Of a DNA stretch of 64,000 bases, positions 32,299-43,739 are shown piece by piece. The notes beneath the pieces are model-generated. The model was not told the origin of the DNA. It did not search any database and saw only the letters and a program-made list of their open reading frames with translations. The stretch covers positions 186,001-250,000 of the forward strand of contig OZ020625.1 in the NCBI GenBank assembly GCA_963971575.1. The letters are read 5' to 3'. A program made the position numbers and the translations under genes. This stretch comes from Liopterus haemorrhoidalis (lineage: Eukaryota > Arthropoda > Insecta > Coleoptera > Dytiscidae). The number at the start of each line of letters is the position of its first letter. Positions within the stretch are counted from its first letter, which is position 1.

Positions 32299-32675
32299 GT
32301 TAATTACAAGTTTGTTTATATTTTCGACTATCAGGGTCCCGAATTTTTTTCAAAATAATAAAAAACCAAGCAAAATTAAAAAAAAAAATGTTAATTACAA
32401 GTTTGTTTATATTTTCGACTATCAGGGTCCCGAATTTTTTTCAAAATAATAAAAAACCAAGCAAAATTAAAAAAAAAAATGTTAATTACAAGTTTGTTTA
32501 TATTTTCGACTATCAGGGTCCCGAATTTTTTTCAAAATAATAAAAAACCAAGCAAAATTAAAAAAAAAAATGTTAATTACAAGTTTGTTTATATTTTCGA
32601 CTATCAGGGTCCCGAATTTTTTTCAAAATAATAAAAAACCAAGCAAAATTAAAAAAAAAAATGTTAATTACAAGT
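32299..32675. repeat. 91-bp tandem repeat, a little over four units
   Basis: TGTTAATTACAAGTTTG recurs at about 32299, 32389, 32480 and 32571, with a final partial unit at 32662. Each unit includes TTTCGACTATCAGGGTCCCG and an A run. The copies are almost identical. Confidence 0.92.
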
Positions 32676-33740
32676 TGGCATGATCCGAGAACAAATGTTC
32701 TTAGGGGCGGCACTAATTTATTATTATTATTTTTTTAAAAATTGCCATAAGTGTTTTCCACAGCACTCAGTGAGTGCTGGGAATACCCACCCCTGAAGGG
32801 AGTTGGGCGCAGATGGGAAGATCCGAGAACCATCCATGTCCTTAGGGGTCGCACTAATTTATCATTATTCTTCCACTATATTATCTGTCCAGTCCTCTTT
32901 CACTCCTGTTCCTTTTCTCCAATTCTCCCGCATCTCTCCACTATCTTTCTTAAAACTCAATTCCATTTCTCCTACTCTTCTTTTATCTGCTTCACCGCCC
33001 CTTTATCTCTCCTCAATCTCTCCTAGATTTCTCCTCCATCTCTCCTTCAATTCTCCTCCATCTCTCCTTCATCTCTCCTTCTTATCTGCTTCATCTCTCC
33101 TTTATCTCTCCTTAATTTCTCCTACATCTCTCCTTGGTCTCTCCTTAATTCCAACTATATTTCTGGGGCGCAGTTGGCATGATCCGAGAACAAACGTTCT
33201 TAGGAGCGGCACTAATTTATTATTATTTAAAAAAAATTGCCATAAGTGTTTTCCACAGCTATCAGTGAGTTCTGGGAATACCCACCCTTAAGGGAGTTGG
33301 GCGCAGATGGGAAGATCCGAGAACCATCTATGTCCTTAGGGGTCGCACTAATTTATCATTATTCTTCCACTATATTATCTGTCCACTCCTCTTTCACTCC
33401 TGTTCCTCTTCTCCAATTCTCCTGGATCTCTCCACTATCTTTCTTAAAACTCAATTCCATTTCTCCTACTCTCCTTTTATCTGCTTCATCGCCCCTTCAT
33501 CTCTCCTCCATCTCTCCTACATTTCTCCTCCATCTCTCCTACATTTCTCCTCCATCTCTCCTACATTTCTCCTCCATCTCTCCTACATTTCTCCTCCATC
33601 TCTCCTTCATCTCTCCTACATTTCTCCTTGATCTCTCCTCAATTCCTACTATATTTCTGGGGCGCAGTTGGCATGATCCGAGAACAAACGTTCTTAGGGG
33701 TGGCACTAATTTATTATTATTATTTTATTATTAGACTGAC
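32675..33740 (+). mobile_element. tandem non-LTR retrotransposon 3' ends with CTCCT minisatellites (family R)
   Basis: One partial and two full units each run from ATTGCCATAAGTGTTTTCC, through a CAGCACTCAGTGAGTGCTG hairpin and TTGGGCGCAG, into CTCCT-rich minisatellite. They end in GGCGGCACTAATTTATTATT. The (ATT)n tail of one unit abuts the start of the next. The long frames here are serine/leucine-rich translations of the CTCCT repeat. Assignment to non-LTR elements rests on the (ATT)n tails and lack of inverted repeats; no reverse transcriptase is attached. Other copies: 34585, 47135, 51070, 52432, 55236, 59396. Confidence 0.65.
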
Positions 33741-34250
33741 GGTTTGTTGGTTTTACCTCCACCCCCCGCTCCTCGCCGGGCCGCTTATTTGACCGATGCC
33801 TATTAATGAACTAATATAATCAGGGGGCATTGAGAACGTAACTTAATTTGGTGACGTCACTCGCCAACTCGACTGAAAAGCTCTTCAACTTCTGAAAGCA
33901 ACTCACTCGCCGCTGCCTCTGAAACTTGACGTCTCACTTCAACTTATCAAATATACATGTTTTAATCTACACGCAGGGCACTAATTTCAATTTATTTCAA
34001 CACTAACATTCGTTTCTCGCAAGCACTTCGCTAAAATATTTCGAAATTTTCAAATTCAAAAAAATTAAATAAAACTTTAAAGATGTAGAATTAATTCTAA
34101 AATAAACCACTGCCCACTCATTTCAAAATTTAATTAAACAAGAAGCTTGTAATATTAAATAATTTTATACAAAAAAAAAATATAACTTTTGGGCCAAAAT
34201 GAAGAATTAAAAATAATTTTTAATTGTTTAACTGTAGGCTAGAAACAGGC
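33741..34250. other. unique island with a CRE
   Basis: Bases 33741-33960 are GC-richer than the surroundings and include a perfect CRE TGACGTCA at 33852-33859. The rest is AT-rich. No exon can be defined. It may be regulatory DNA. Confidence 0.35.
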
Positions 34251-34253
34251 ATA

Positions 34254-34508
34254 CAGTCAGTTTCTTTGGTTTAAGCGGAACTCAATTTTGATTTCTAGTA
34301 ACTTTTACAGATTAAGTTAGCTTTTCATTATTTTGCTTAGCAAAATCACTCTTCAAACCTTAAAAGAAGAGCTCATGATAACTTGACATCAAAAATTTGT
34401 ATTAAGAATGACACAAAAAAATCAAAATGTAATGAAAATGTACATTTTATAATTGATAAAAATTACTAGATTTTAAAATCTAGCTCCACTTAAACGATTG
34501 GAATAGGC
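34254..34508. mobile_element. MITE with AAGCGGAACT inverted ends (family C)
   Basis: It begins CAGTCAGTTTCTTTGGTTTA and ends CACTTAAACGATTGGAATAG. It is related to the family B MITEs and to short copies at 12191-12344 and 13805-13935. No coding content. Confidence 0.5.
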
Positions 34509-34584
34509 TAAAGCACATTATTAGCCAAATCTTCCTCAAAATATTTTATTATTGCCGCAATAATGTATCATTATTATTATTATT

Positions 34585-35110
34585 AAAAAAAAATTGCCAT
34601 AAGTGTTTTCCACAGCACCCAGAGAGTGCTGGGAATACCCACCCCTGAAGGGAGTTGGGCGCAGATGGGATGATCCGAGAACCATCCATATCCTTAGGGG
34701 TATATTGTCTGTCCACTCCTCTTTCACTCCTGTTCCTCTCCTCCAAATCTACTGCATTTCTCCGCTATCTTTCTTACAACTCACTTCCATTTCTCCTACT
34801 CTCCCTTTATCTCCTTTATCTCTCCTTCATCTCTCCTTTATCTCTTCTTAATTTCTCCTACATCTCTCCTTGATCTCTCCTCAATTCCTACTATATTTTT
34901 GGGGCGCATTTGGCATGATCCGAGAACAAACGTTCTTAGGGGCGGCTCTAATTTATTATTATTATTTAAAAAAAATTGCCATAAGTGTCTTCCACAGCAC
35001 TCAGTGAGTGCTGGGAATACCCACCCCTGAAGGGAGTTGGGCGCAGTTGGGACGAACCGAAAACAAACCATGTTCTCAAAGGCCGCACTAATTTATTATT
35101 ATTATTATAT
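34585..35110 (+). mobile_element. family R retrotransposon 3' ends, two units
   Basis: The first unit (34588-34975) has a short CTCCT tract. The second (34976-35100) lacks it and goes straight from TTGGGCGCAG to GGCCGCACTAATTTATTATT. Both carry the CAGCACTC hairpin. Confidence 0.65.
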
Positions 35111-35699
35111 TTAATAATTTATGAAAATGCTTTCCGCATTTCCCGGCGAGTACCATTTTTTTTTATTTACGGACCAATGGTTTCATTTAATACCCCAATT
35201 AAAATTTAAAAAATTACATGTTTATTTTTTAAATTGATACGATTATTTTCATGCCAAATTTCAACTCTCTAGATCAAGCCGTTTGACCAGAATCGTCTAC
35301 TGAACAGACAAACAGACAGACAGGCATGGGGTATAAGGATTTTTTGGTGATACCCAAGAAATCCTAAAAGCAGTCTATCAATCTAATAATAAATTTTAAA
35401 AATATATTTTTAAGGATTAAATACATATGTATTTAAAAAAAAAACTTTTATTTTTTATTAATTGACATACAAGGATTTGGAAAGAACGGGCCCTTGATCT
35501 TTTCAAATCGTAATGTCAACCCCTACACTGATTTTCTTAGGGTTCAAATTTTGTACTCGGTTGATAAATTATTGACCAGAGAGCAACAACAAAATAATTT
35601 ATTAACAGACCGAAAGACTTCCCCAATTTAAAATTAAAAGAAAATAATTATCAATTTGGTCACTTGTTCACCTTTTTACAATTTTAAATTTCGGAAAAA
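35111..35699. other. unassigned AT-rich DNA
   Basis: Includes a short ACAGACAGACAGGC microsatellite near 35310. No gene or element ends recognised. Confidence 0.35.
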
Positions 35700-35739
35700 A
35701 ATAAAATAAAATGGTATTCGATCCCCGTACCGTCCGTCC

Positions 35740-36246
35740 TAAAGCTGCAGTTTTCCCACCGGCCAACCTAAATGGAAACAAAGACCTGTTGTATTCCCTC
35801 CGTATTCTCACCAGTTGTGACGTCATTATCAATATGACGTCACAGCCGACGCTGATGCGCCGCGACGCTACGGGCACAGGCTCCGGCGTCCCGGCGTCTT
35901 CACGAGAGTAGACCAGATAGAAACGCGCCGCCGGTCAATCAACGTCGCTTTTCCGACGCTATCGGACTCGCGGGCAAAGCGTCGATTTTTCAAACATGAA
36001 TTTATTTTGTGAACTTTTAATTTGTGGACATTTTAGTGTTGAAATTTTAGTGGTGAAATTTTTGAAAATTTAATGTGTTAGTTTAAGGCCGTAGTTAATG
36101 TGCGCGTTTCAAAATTTTGTTTGCTTGATGTCAAAAAATTAAATTTAAAAAAAAAAAAAAATAATAGGTGCCTATTTATTTTTTGGCGCCAAACATTTCT
36201 AAAAGTGAAAAAAAGTGGAATTTATTTAACGTTCTCAAAATTAAAT
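35740..36246 (+). promoter_or_regulatory. CRE-containing GC island and candidate 5' non-coding exon
   Basis: The segment 35740-35990 is clearly richer in GC and CpG than its surroundings. Two perfect CRE octamers TGACGTCA lie at 35818-35825 and 35835-35842, arranged as one 27-bp near-palindrome. A consensus donor GTAAGTAT follows at 36247, so an exon of about 250-300 bases ending at 36246 is plausible. It would be non-coding or carry short upstream frames. The nearest plus-strand coding exon is the GPCR exon at 53688. The link is inference. Confidence 0.4.
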
Positions 36247-36275
36247 GTAAGTATTTAAATAAATTTTAAAATTTA

Positions 36276-36640
36276 CCCCTTAGATTATAGATAACCCGCT
36301 GTACACATCTGTATAAACAGTAAACAGTACACTAGGCGCATAATTTATAAAAAAATCTTTCTTTTTGGTCCCTTATAAGGCAATGTCAATTGGGTCCATT
36401 GGTTGCTGTTAGTCTCTTTTAGTCTCTTGTGAGGAACTCAGGAGATATTTGGCCTTTTGTAGGGCAAAATTCTCTGGAACATTTGTCTTTCCATAAAGCC
36501 AAGTCGTCAATTTTTTGCTACTTTTTAGAGACATTACGAATCTAGGTTTTTACCACTCGCTGTCAATCTAATTTTTTTGCTACCTTTTGGACACTATCAA
36601 TTAAAATTTTTCCCAACTTTGGACATTGTAAATTTAATTT
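36276..36640. other. unassigned DNA with half of a TTTACCCCTTA cassette
   Basis: ATTTACCCCTTAGATTATAG at about 36275 matches the left half of the cassette at 48776. The rest is AT-rich without recognised features. Confidence 0.35.
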
Positions 36641-36699
36641 TTTGTCATTTTTTGGACCAGTGGCACATCCAGGAAATTTTGATAGGAGGAAGACAAAAC

Positions 36700-36840
36700 T
36701 ACTTAAATTATGAATAAGGTTCACACTTCTAAATTTCAAGCGATGATCTAAAAAAAGGTTCACACTTCTAAATTTCAAGCGATGATCTAAAAAAAGGTCC
36801 TCACTTCTAAAATACAAGTGACGACCTAAAAAAAAAAGGT
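36700..36840. repeat. 39-bp tandem repeat, three units
   Basis: GGTTCACACTTCTAAATTTC recurs at about 36719 and 36758, with a diverged third unit at about 36797. Each ends in a run of A. Confidence 0.8.
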
Positions 36841-36849
36841 CATCTCTAT

Positions 36850-37570
36850 TTTTACAATTTTCTAGTGTGTTTGTGTGTTTTTATTTTTATTTTCTTCCTT
36901 ATTAGTATGTATTGGACATTGTCAATCTAATTTTTTTGTTACCTTTTGAACAATGTCTTTTTAATTCAAAGACAATATTTAAGCTTTGTCGGTCTCGATA
37001 TTCTGTCACTTTTGGACAGTACCAATCTGGACATTTCGTCACTATTTGGTCATTATCAACATAGATCGATATTCAATACTATATGCTTTCTCTGTCTATA
37101 TCATTATAATTATTTGCATACCCATAGTAACGTATAGTAACGCAAGTTGACAACTAACCTTCCAAATTATTTGAATAAAAAACAAAGCATTAGAAAGAAA
37201 CAGCATGATTCGTAGATATCTTTACTAATTAGAGCGCAAAAATAAATTTACAGCAGTACTCAAACAACCAAAATTATTAATTTTAAGGTAATAATTATAA
37301 ATAAGGAAAAATTTATACTCATACGTAAATTTTGGATTATAATTTGTTGTTTATTCCAGCAGATTTAAAATTAATGTTTATGAATTTAATAATTGGCCGC
37401 AAGCTCTATTAATTAATATTATTAACCGACACTGACAGCTAAGACAAATAACAAAAAACATTTTTAAAATCGCTGTAAAATGGTAACTAGATTATTATAT
37501 GAATGCACTACTTGATACATACATGTAACAGTCAGTCACCTATCAGCAATCCGACTATATCTGTGATTTT
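36850..37570. other. unassigned AT-rich DNA
   Basis: No coding exon, element end or tandem array seen. Confidence 0.35.
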
Positions 37571-37576
37571 CTATAA

Positions 37577-37716
37577 ATAAAATAAATTGTATTTAGTAGC
37601 ACATTAAATATATTTGTTTTCTTGCAAAAAATGAACCAGCAATTATTATTAGTGGTCCGCGTTAGAAAATTATATATCATACTGGTCCGCGGTGCGTTTT
37701 TGGTTGAGAAACACTG
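37577..37716 (-). mobile_element. hAT MITE fragment, inverted relative to 13490-13791
   Basis: It contains TAGTGGTCCGCGTTAGAA and ends TGGTTGAGAAACACTG. It matches the left half of the 13490-13791 element in reverse; the other half is missing. Confidence 0.7.
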
Positions 37717-38413
37717 GTCTAGACTATTTGTAACATTATGGACATGTTAAATCAATTTTTTTTCTAGCATTTTGAATAGAACGACCTAAATTTTTTAACG
37801 ATCTTTCGTATCCTGTCAATCCCTACTACTTTTTAGACATTTTCAATCTAGTCCCTGTCTTCCTCAGGGTACCTTGACCTTTCATTATCAATCCTCTTAT
37901 ATATTTAACATGTTACTTGTTCCAAGTGTCACATATTTCCACGTATCTTATATCTTCTCTATTCCAATTCCCACAATCCGACGGATATTCTTTTCTCTAT
38001 CTTAACCATTTCGTCCTCGATGTCTCATTGCCCGTAATGCCTTGTCGTCATGGAGTTTCTTGGTAATTTTTGCTATAAATGTTGGTCGAGCAAAAAGGAA
38101 GGGGGGGGGGGTCGAGGGCTTTGATATGTGAGCTTGTTTACAGACAGCAGTGGCAGTCACACAGTTGAGGAAGTGTCTTAATTCGCAGTAAACACTGATC
38201 CCGCAGTTAACTATAAATAATTACTAACAAAATAAATAAATCCATTACACACGTCGATTAAAACGCATTAAAAGAACCATTAAAGCACTGGCAACACAAA
38301 TATTTCTTCTATGTTTGTTAAACATTGTCAGAGAAATTTTTGTCCACTCAAGACAAGTCCACCATCTTGCACTATTAAGTATCAGTTCTTTACAGAGCTC
38401 TTGCATACCAATG
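37717..38413. other. unassigned DNA
   Basis: AT-rich, with a G run at 38101-38111. No feature recognised. Confidence 0.35.
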
Positions 38414-38901
38414 TTAACTCTTTACCGCATAGTGTGCCATATATGGCACATTCCGATTTTTATTTTTTATTTGACTTTTAAAACTGAATCAGAACGTTAT
38501 TTCATGAATGTTCATATATGCCACATACACAGCAATGGATCCTGCAGTATCTCAAGTAATGGGCTGCAATAGATTTGAGGATATCAAGCGGAATTTGCAC
38601 AACGATAACTCTGAATTTATTGAGAAAGGACAACTAGAGGATACAACCTTTTCTTTCAAAAATTCGAGGGCGACTGCTTTTAATCCCTAATGAAGAACAC
38701 CTAGCAATTGACGAGCAAATAATACGGAATCATTTTCTTTTGTAACATAATGTAGAATCATAATGTTCCATGTATGGCACAAACCCTAAATTATTATTTT
38801 AAATATATTTTTTTAATTAATTTTTCTATCAATAAGAACCAATTCCTAATGCTCATGAATTATTTCAGCCAAAAATAAGAATTCATGCAGTAAAGGGTTA
38901 A
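38414..38901 (+). mobile_element. piggyBac-type MITE, copy 1
   Basis: TTAA starts and ends the copy. The inverted ends read TTAACTCTTTACCGCAT and ATGCAGTAAAGGGTTAA. Inside, a frame (CNRFEDIKRNLH, then SEFIEKGQ) retains a small part of a piggyBac transposase N-terminal domain. Sister copies are at 45942-46458 (inverted) and 44322-44449 (end only). Confidence 0.8.
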
Positions 38902-38903
38902 AA

Positions 38904-39225
38904 TCGACACGAGTAAACTTCAATCAACCGATTTTTACCAAAAGTTGATCAATTCGTGCCATTGATGTCAAAAGCTTAAATATGAAGTTTCATAAAAATC
39001 CTTTTAGCCGAATTTGCTTTGCACGTGTACACAGACAGACAGACGGACGAACAGACAGACAGACAGAAAGACAGACGGACGAACAGACAGACAGACCGAC
39101 AGACATCATGCTAAAAATAGTCAAAACGTTATGTTGGGACCTCAATTCGTGGAGATCCATCGAAATCTGGAAATGTCAAAATCGGTATGATCACAATACC
39201 TCCCTTATATATGTTGGCGGTCGGT
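38904..39225 (+). mobile_element. family E right portion (copy 5)
   Basis: It matches the 3187-3821 element from the ATCGACACGAGTAAAC phrase through the GACA microsatellite to TGGCGGTCGGT. The left half is missing. Confidence 0.7.
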
Positions 39226-39820
39226 AAAAATAAGTATATTTTACTAACTGGCGTGCCCGTTGTATGGTCCTGCAATCATTTCTCCTTACTTCCACAATTC
39301 ATTTTTATTCGCATTATCTTAAAAATTTGGGTAACAAAGCCCACTTCAAATTTTAAAATTATATATGTTGGCGGTTGGTAAAAATATGTATATTTTACTA
39401 ACTGGCGTGCCCGTTGTATGGTCCTGCCATCATTTCTCCTTACTTCCACAATTCATTTTTATTCGCATTATCTTAAAATTTTGGGTAACAAAGCCCACTT
39501 CAAATTTTAAAATTATATATGTTGGCGGTCGGTAAAAATATGTATATTTTACTAACTGGCGTGCCCATTGTATGGTCCTGCCATCATTTCTCCTTCTTAC
39601 TTCCACAATTCATTTTTATTCGCACTATCTTAAAATTTTGGATAACAAAGCCCACTTCAAATTTTAAAGTTATTTATGTGACGGTCGATATAAATACGTA
39701 TATTTTACTAACTGGCGTGCCCGTTGTCTGGTCCCTCCATCATCTCTTCTTCTTACTTCCACAATGCATTTTTATTATCTTAAAATTAAAAAAAGCCCAC
39801 TTCAAATTTTAAAAACAGAA
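39226..39820. repeat. about 153-bp tandem repeat, four units
   Basis: TATATTTTACTAACTGGCGT recurs at about 39233, 39389, 39541 and 39698. Each unit ends in a TTGGCGGT(C/T)GGT motif like the terminal repeat of family E, so the array was probably seeded by that element's end. Confidence 0.85.
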
Positions 39821-40522
39821 AATTTCAGCATGATCTTCAATGTCCTATTGACAGTAATTTTTTGCAAATTTTCGTCTAAAAATAGACTAGAAAGTCCCTA
39901 AGGATTATCTTTCCAGAAATCCAATAATTTTTAGCGCCACATTATCTGTCAAGAGTAATTAATGGATGCAGTGCATCTGTACAATCAGAAATGTATATTA
40001 AACAGCGAACTGGCCGAGTTCCCAGAGGATGAACTGTAAACAGTTCCCAACTTTCCATCCCTCGGGAAACATTACACACACTCAGTGACATTTCAAAAAT
40101 TAATACTAATATTTTGATGGTGGATTCTTGCGCACAAATACAATTAGAATTAAAAGTTCCCCGAAAGATATTATTAAAGAAGATTGTTTTAATTCGGGAG
40201 AGAAAATAAATAATCGTTTGTTTTGACAGAATTATTCTTGAATAAAATTAGACACGATGAAAGAATTACGATGTTTTTTTTTTCTCGACACTAGAAACTA
40301 AAGTCACTGGATTGTACAAAGTAACGCAAGCCTTTGAAGAAGCCGACAGACCCCAGGGTTTGATTGGCAACATTGCTTCCCCTATTAAGCAAACTAAAGC
40401 AGCAATTTTTACGTTCTTAAGCGTCTGCGCTGTCACATCTTTCTTTTTCTCTCTCATTTAATAACCTCCTTTGTCAGCGGTTTGAATATTTAAGGTTAAG
40501 TTTCATTTAAATTTATATATTA
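39821..40522. other. unassigned DNA
   Basis: AT-rich with a minus-strand frame of 63 codons at 40266-40457 that lacks any known domain. No element ends. Confidence 0.35.
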
Positions 40523-40917
40523 CAGTCTGTTCCAAACGGTTAAGCGGAACTAGATTTTGCAATCTAGTTACTTTCATCGTTTAAATCGTGCCTTTCGGCC
40601 GTTTTGTTTAAGCTTTGTAAATCATACTTACAATAAACATTTTTTGGTTAAAGTTAATATCATTTTAAAATGTCATTTTCTTTATATTTTGATTTTTTGT
40701 GTCATTCTTAATACAAATTTCCCATTTATTTATTTTTTTGTCATTAAAATATAAAAAAAAAATATTTATTTGACATATGTCATTCCATGGTTTCATTGTT
40801 GAAATTTTAAATTTTGACATCCCAACGTGAAAAATGTAATAACCCAAGCAAGGTCTTTTCTCGTGACAACCTAAAAGAACTAAATTCCCATTTAGTTCCG
40901 CTTAACCGTTTGGAACA
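40523..40917 (+). mobile_element. family B MITE, copy 4, cut at its right end
   Basis: It starts CAGTCTGTTCCAAACGGTTA after TA. The right inverted repeat stops at TTGGAACA, seven bases short, and transposase sequence of a DD41D mariner follows directly. Confidence 0.75.
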
Positions 40918-41758
40918 ACCGTCTGTTCGTGACGACCCGAACCTTTCAATTCGGAAGCGCGCAAGTGCTTTAAATGTGCATAGATCATCATTACATCGCA
41001 TTATGCACAAAGACCTAAAGCTGCACCCCTACAAAATTCAATTGGTGCAAGAATTAAAGCCCCAAGATGCCAGTCAGAGGCTTAATTTCGTAAATCAGGT
41101 GATTGAGCGATTTTCAACGTTTACCAACATTTTGTTTTCGGATGAAGCTCATTTTCATCTTAATGGCCACGTAAATAAGCAGAACTGCCGCTACTGGAGT
41201 GCAACGAATCCGAAACGCAAACATCAGAAACCCCTACATTCGCCTAAAGTGACCGTATGGGCTGCGATGTCGGCGCGAGGAATTATCGGCCCTTACTTTT
41301 TTGAAGACGAAAGGGGGCGTGCAGTTACAGTGAATTCAGAGCGTTATGTGGAGATGTTAGACAACTTCTTGGTACCTGAACTGCAAAACTTTCCTGGCTA
41401 TAACCAAAGAACATGGTTCCAACAAGACGGAGCAACTTCACACACGTCCAATATGTCTCTGCCACGTGTTCGTGAAATTTTCTCAGGCAAATTGATCTCC
41501 CGGAGAGGTGACATAAATTGGCCTCCACGCAGTCCAGATTTAACCCCTATGGACTTTTTCCTATGGGGTTATCTTAAATCTAAAGTTTACGCCAATAAAC
41601 CGACTTCACTGGCGCATTTGAAAGAAAATATCCGTCACGAAATGGCAGCCATCCCTGAGTCCACCTGCCGAGACGTCATAAGTAATTTTACTGTTCGATT
41701 AAATGAGTGCCGAGAACGCGAGGGTCTACATTTAGACGATATTATTTTTAAGAAATAA
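40918..41758 (+). pseudogene. DD41D mariner transposase, N-terminally truncated but open
   Basis: About 280 codons run without interruption from SVRDDPNLSIRKRASALN to the stop. They include all three catalytic aspartates (FSDEAHFH, QQDGATSH, LTPMDFF). The N-terminal helix-turn-helix is lost. The open frame reads upstream into the family B MITE by chance (ATG at 40814), which is not a real start. Confidence 0.8.
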
Positions 41759-41864
41759 ATCCCCAAAAAGTGTATTTTAATAATTAATAAACATTTTTCT
41801 ATATACGGCTTACTTTTTTTTTTAATCGATCCACTAAATATAAAATTTCTTTTGAGACACCTTG
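40918..41864 (+). mobile_element. DD41D mariner, 5'-truncated copy
   Basis: It lacks the left inverted repeat and the first about 75 codons. The right inverted repeat (TTTCTTTTGAGACACCTTG) and TA are intact. It is very similar to 24963-26269 in opposite orientation. Confidence 0.85.
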
Positions 41865-41867
41865 TAT

Positions 41868-41999
41868 AATTAAAACGTCTTTTCTGTTCACTCTGTCAAA
41901 AGCTTTCTCCAAGTCGAACGTGAATATTGGGTCTTGCACCCCTCTCTTTGACCCAAATCCATATTGAGAATCTTCCAACGTTGCTTCGCACGAAACCAA
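41868..41999 (-). pseudogene. reverse-transcriptase fragment of a non-LTR element
   Basis: A minus-strand segment reads SQYGFGSKRGVQDPIF and then FDLEKAFDRVNRKDVL. These are two pieces of the RT domain (the QYGF..G.. and D.EKAFD motifs) joined by an internal deletion. The DD41D mariner's right end sits at its downstream TA. Confidence 0.6.
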
Positions 42000-42516
42000 C
42001 CGCTGTGTAGACAGATGTCGGACGATATGATCGCGTTACATTAGCTACTAATATCGACAGAACGAAAGATATATTCTAGAAATTTCCCTCTCGGTTATTT
42101 TTAAAAGTACAAATGTTTATTTGCTCTTTGGCTAATGGTCGGCAGGCGGTTAGTAGGAAGCACTCAAGAGGTACGCCGCCTCTATTACCGCCGCCCGGGG
42201 GATGCAAACACACAATATTTACTGTGTGTCTTTTTAAGGGCACAAGGGACCCTATCTCCTGACGATCAGGATCTCACCGACAATCTTACCGATCAAAATC
42301 AAGCCGAATACAACATTGTTCAACTTTCCAGAGAAATCTCAAATTGCTACAGTTAAAGACAGTTTTTAGAGCGGGAATAAAATTTTATAGCATTATAAAA
42401 ATGATGTTCATCTTGATTTCAAGTCCTAAAGGGTTGAGATAAGACTCTCAATGTCAACTAAGGGCGGTGTCGGTTCTACACAAGTAAGCAGACACCACAA
42501 GTTCTGCTTAAATATA
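42000..42516. other. unassigned DNA
   Basis: A mildly GC-rich patch at 42130-42310 holds a 73-codon plus-strand frame (QDLTDNLTDQNQAEYN) of unknown meaning, with no splice context I can defend. Confidence 0.3.
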
Positions 42517-42977
42517 ACACTTCACTCAATAAGTGTCTTGTCTGACATATATATGGCAACACTGTTGACAAACCCATATGATTTCTGGATAGTACCAACC
42601 TTCAAACGATACGTGTGAAAATTTCATAACATTCTGACAATTAGTTTAGAGATTACAGTGGTTTTAGTGACTCCAGTTTTGTAATTTTCAAAAGAATGGA
42701 TAAAAAAGAATTTCGTGTGTTGATTAAACATTGTTTTTTGATGGGAAAAAATACTGTTGAAGCCAAACAATGGCTTGATAAGCGTTATAGACTCTGCACC
42801 AGGCAAATCAACTATTACTGATTGGTATGCTGAATTTAAACTTTATTTATTTATTTTTTTTTTTTTTGAAAAGTTGGAGGAACTTTGGAATGAATGTATC
42901 TCTTGAAGGAGAGTATGTTGATGAATAAAGTCGAATTTAAAAATAAAAAAAAAAATTTTCTTAGAGAAACTTATTGA
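42517..42977 (+). mobile_element. irritans-like mariner deletion derivative, copy 2
   Basis: It matches 5968-7286 without the nested insert and starts ACACTTCACTCAATAAGTG after TA. The transposase start (MDKKEFRVLIKHC) is present and soon frameshifted. The right end is cut at ACTTATTGA, where another mariner begins. Confidence 0.75.
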
Positions 42978-43730
42978 TTTTTGACAGTTGCTTTGCTTGC
43001 ACGTGTTTTGGCTCGTCTTCGATTTTTGCCTATACCAAAAAATGGATCAAAGAATCTGTATCAAATTTTGTGTGAAAAACAAAATTAAGTACGCAGACGC
43101 ATTCAGAATGTTGACTGTGGTATATGGTGAAACTACCTTGGACCGAAGCAACGTTTATCGGTGGTACAAAATGTTCTCAGAGGGCCGAGAAGATGTGAAC
43201 GACGAAGAGCGTGCCGGACGCCCGAGCACGTCAACAACAGACGAAAACATTGATGAAGTGAAGAAAATAGTATTGGCCAATCGAATCACCGTTAGAGAAG
43301 TTGAGGACCTAAACATATCGATTGGCTCGTGCCATTCGATTTTTACCAATGATTTGGGCATGAGACGGGTCGCCCACACATCGTTGCTTGTGTGTGAATT
43401 TTTGGCCAAAAATAACACACTAATAATGCCGCAGCCACCGTATTCCCCAGATCTGGCCAGTGACTTTTTCTTGTTCCCGAAACTGAAGAGGCCCATGAAA
43501 GGACGACGCTACGCTACGAGTGAGGAGATAAAGATGGCATCGAAGGAGGAGCTGAACAAGATCAAAAAAAAAATGATTTTTTCAAGTGCTTCGAGGATTG
43601 GAAAAAACGTTGGCACAAGTGTATAATATCTGGTGGGGATTACTTTGAAGGGGACAAAATAGATATTCATGAATAAATAAATAATATTTGAAAAAACACA
43701 AAATTTGCGATACTTTTTGAACACACCTCG
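42978..43730 (+). mobile_element. mariner with TACGAGGTGTGTTCAAAAAG end, left-truncated
   Basis: The right inverted repeat (TTTTTGAACACACCTCGTA) is intact and followed by a TA repeat. The left repeat is missing at the junction with the irritans-like copy. Confidence 0.75.
43042..43676 (+). pseudogene. mariner transposase with large internal deletion
   Basis: From MDQRICIKFCVKNKIKY the helix-turn-helix half is intact, with GRPSTS linker. After NDLGMRRVA the frame jumps to FLAKNNTLIMPQPPYSPDLA, so the first two catalytic aspartates are gone. A one-base slip in an A run near 43570 shifts the last 35 codons, which end GGDYFEGDKIDIHE in the other frame. Confidence 0.8.
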
Positions 43731-43739
43731 TATATATAT

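Noticed and set aside
32751..33734. Open frames of up to 162 codons rich in Ser, Leu, Pro and Ile
   Set aside because: They are frame-by-frame translations of the CTCCT minisatellite and recur in several frames in every copy of family R.
40814..40917. N-terminal extension of the DD41D transposase from an ATG at 40814
   Set aside because: That stretch is family B MITE sequence that happens to be in frame. The intact copy at 24963-26269 has a different N-terminus.
43155..43496. 113-codon minus-strand frame
   Set aside because: It is the antisense shadow of the mariner transposase remnant on the plus strand.
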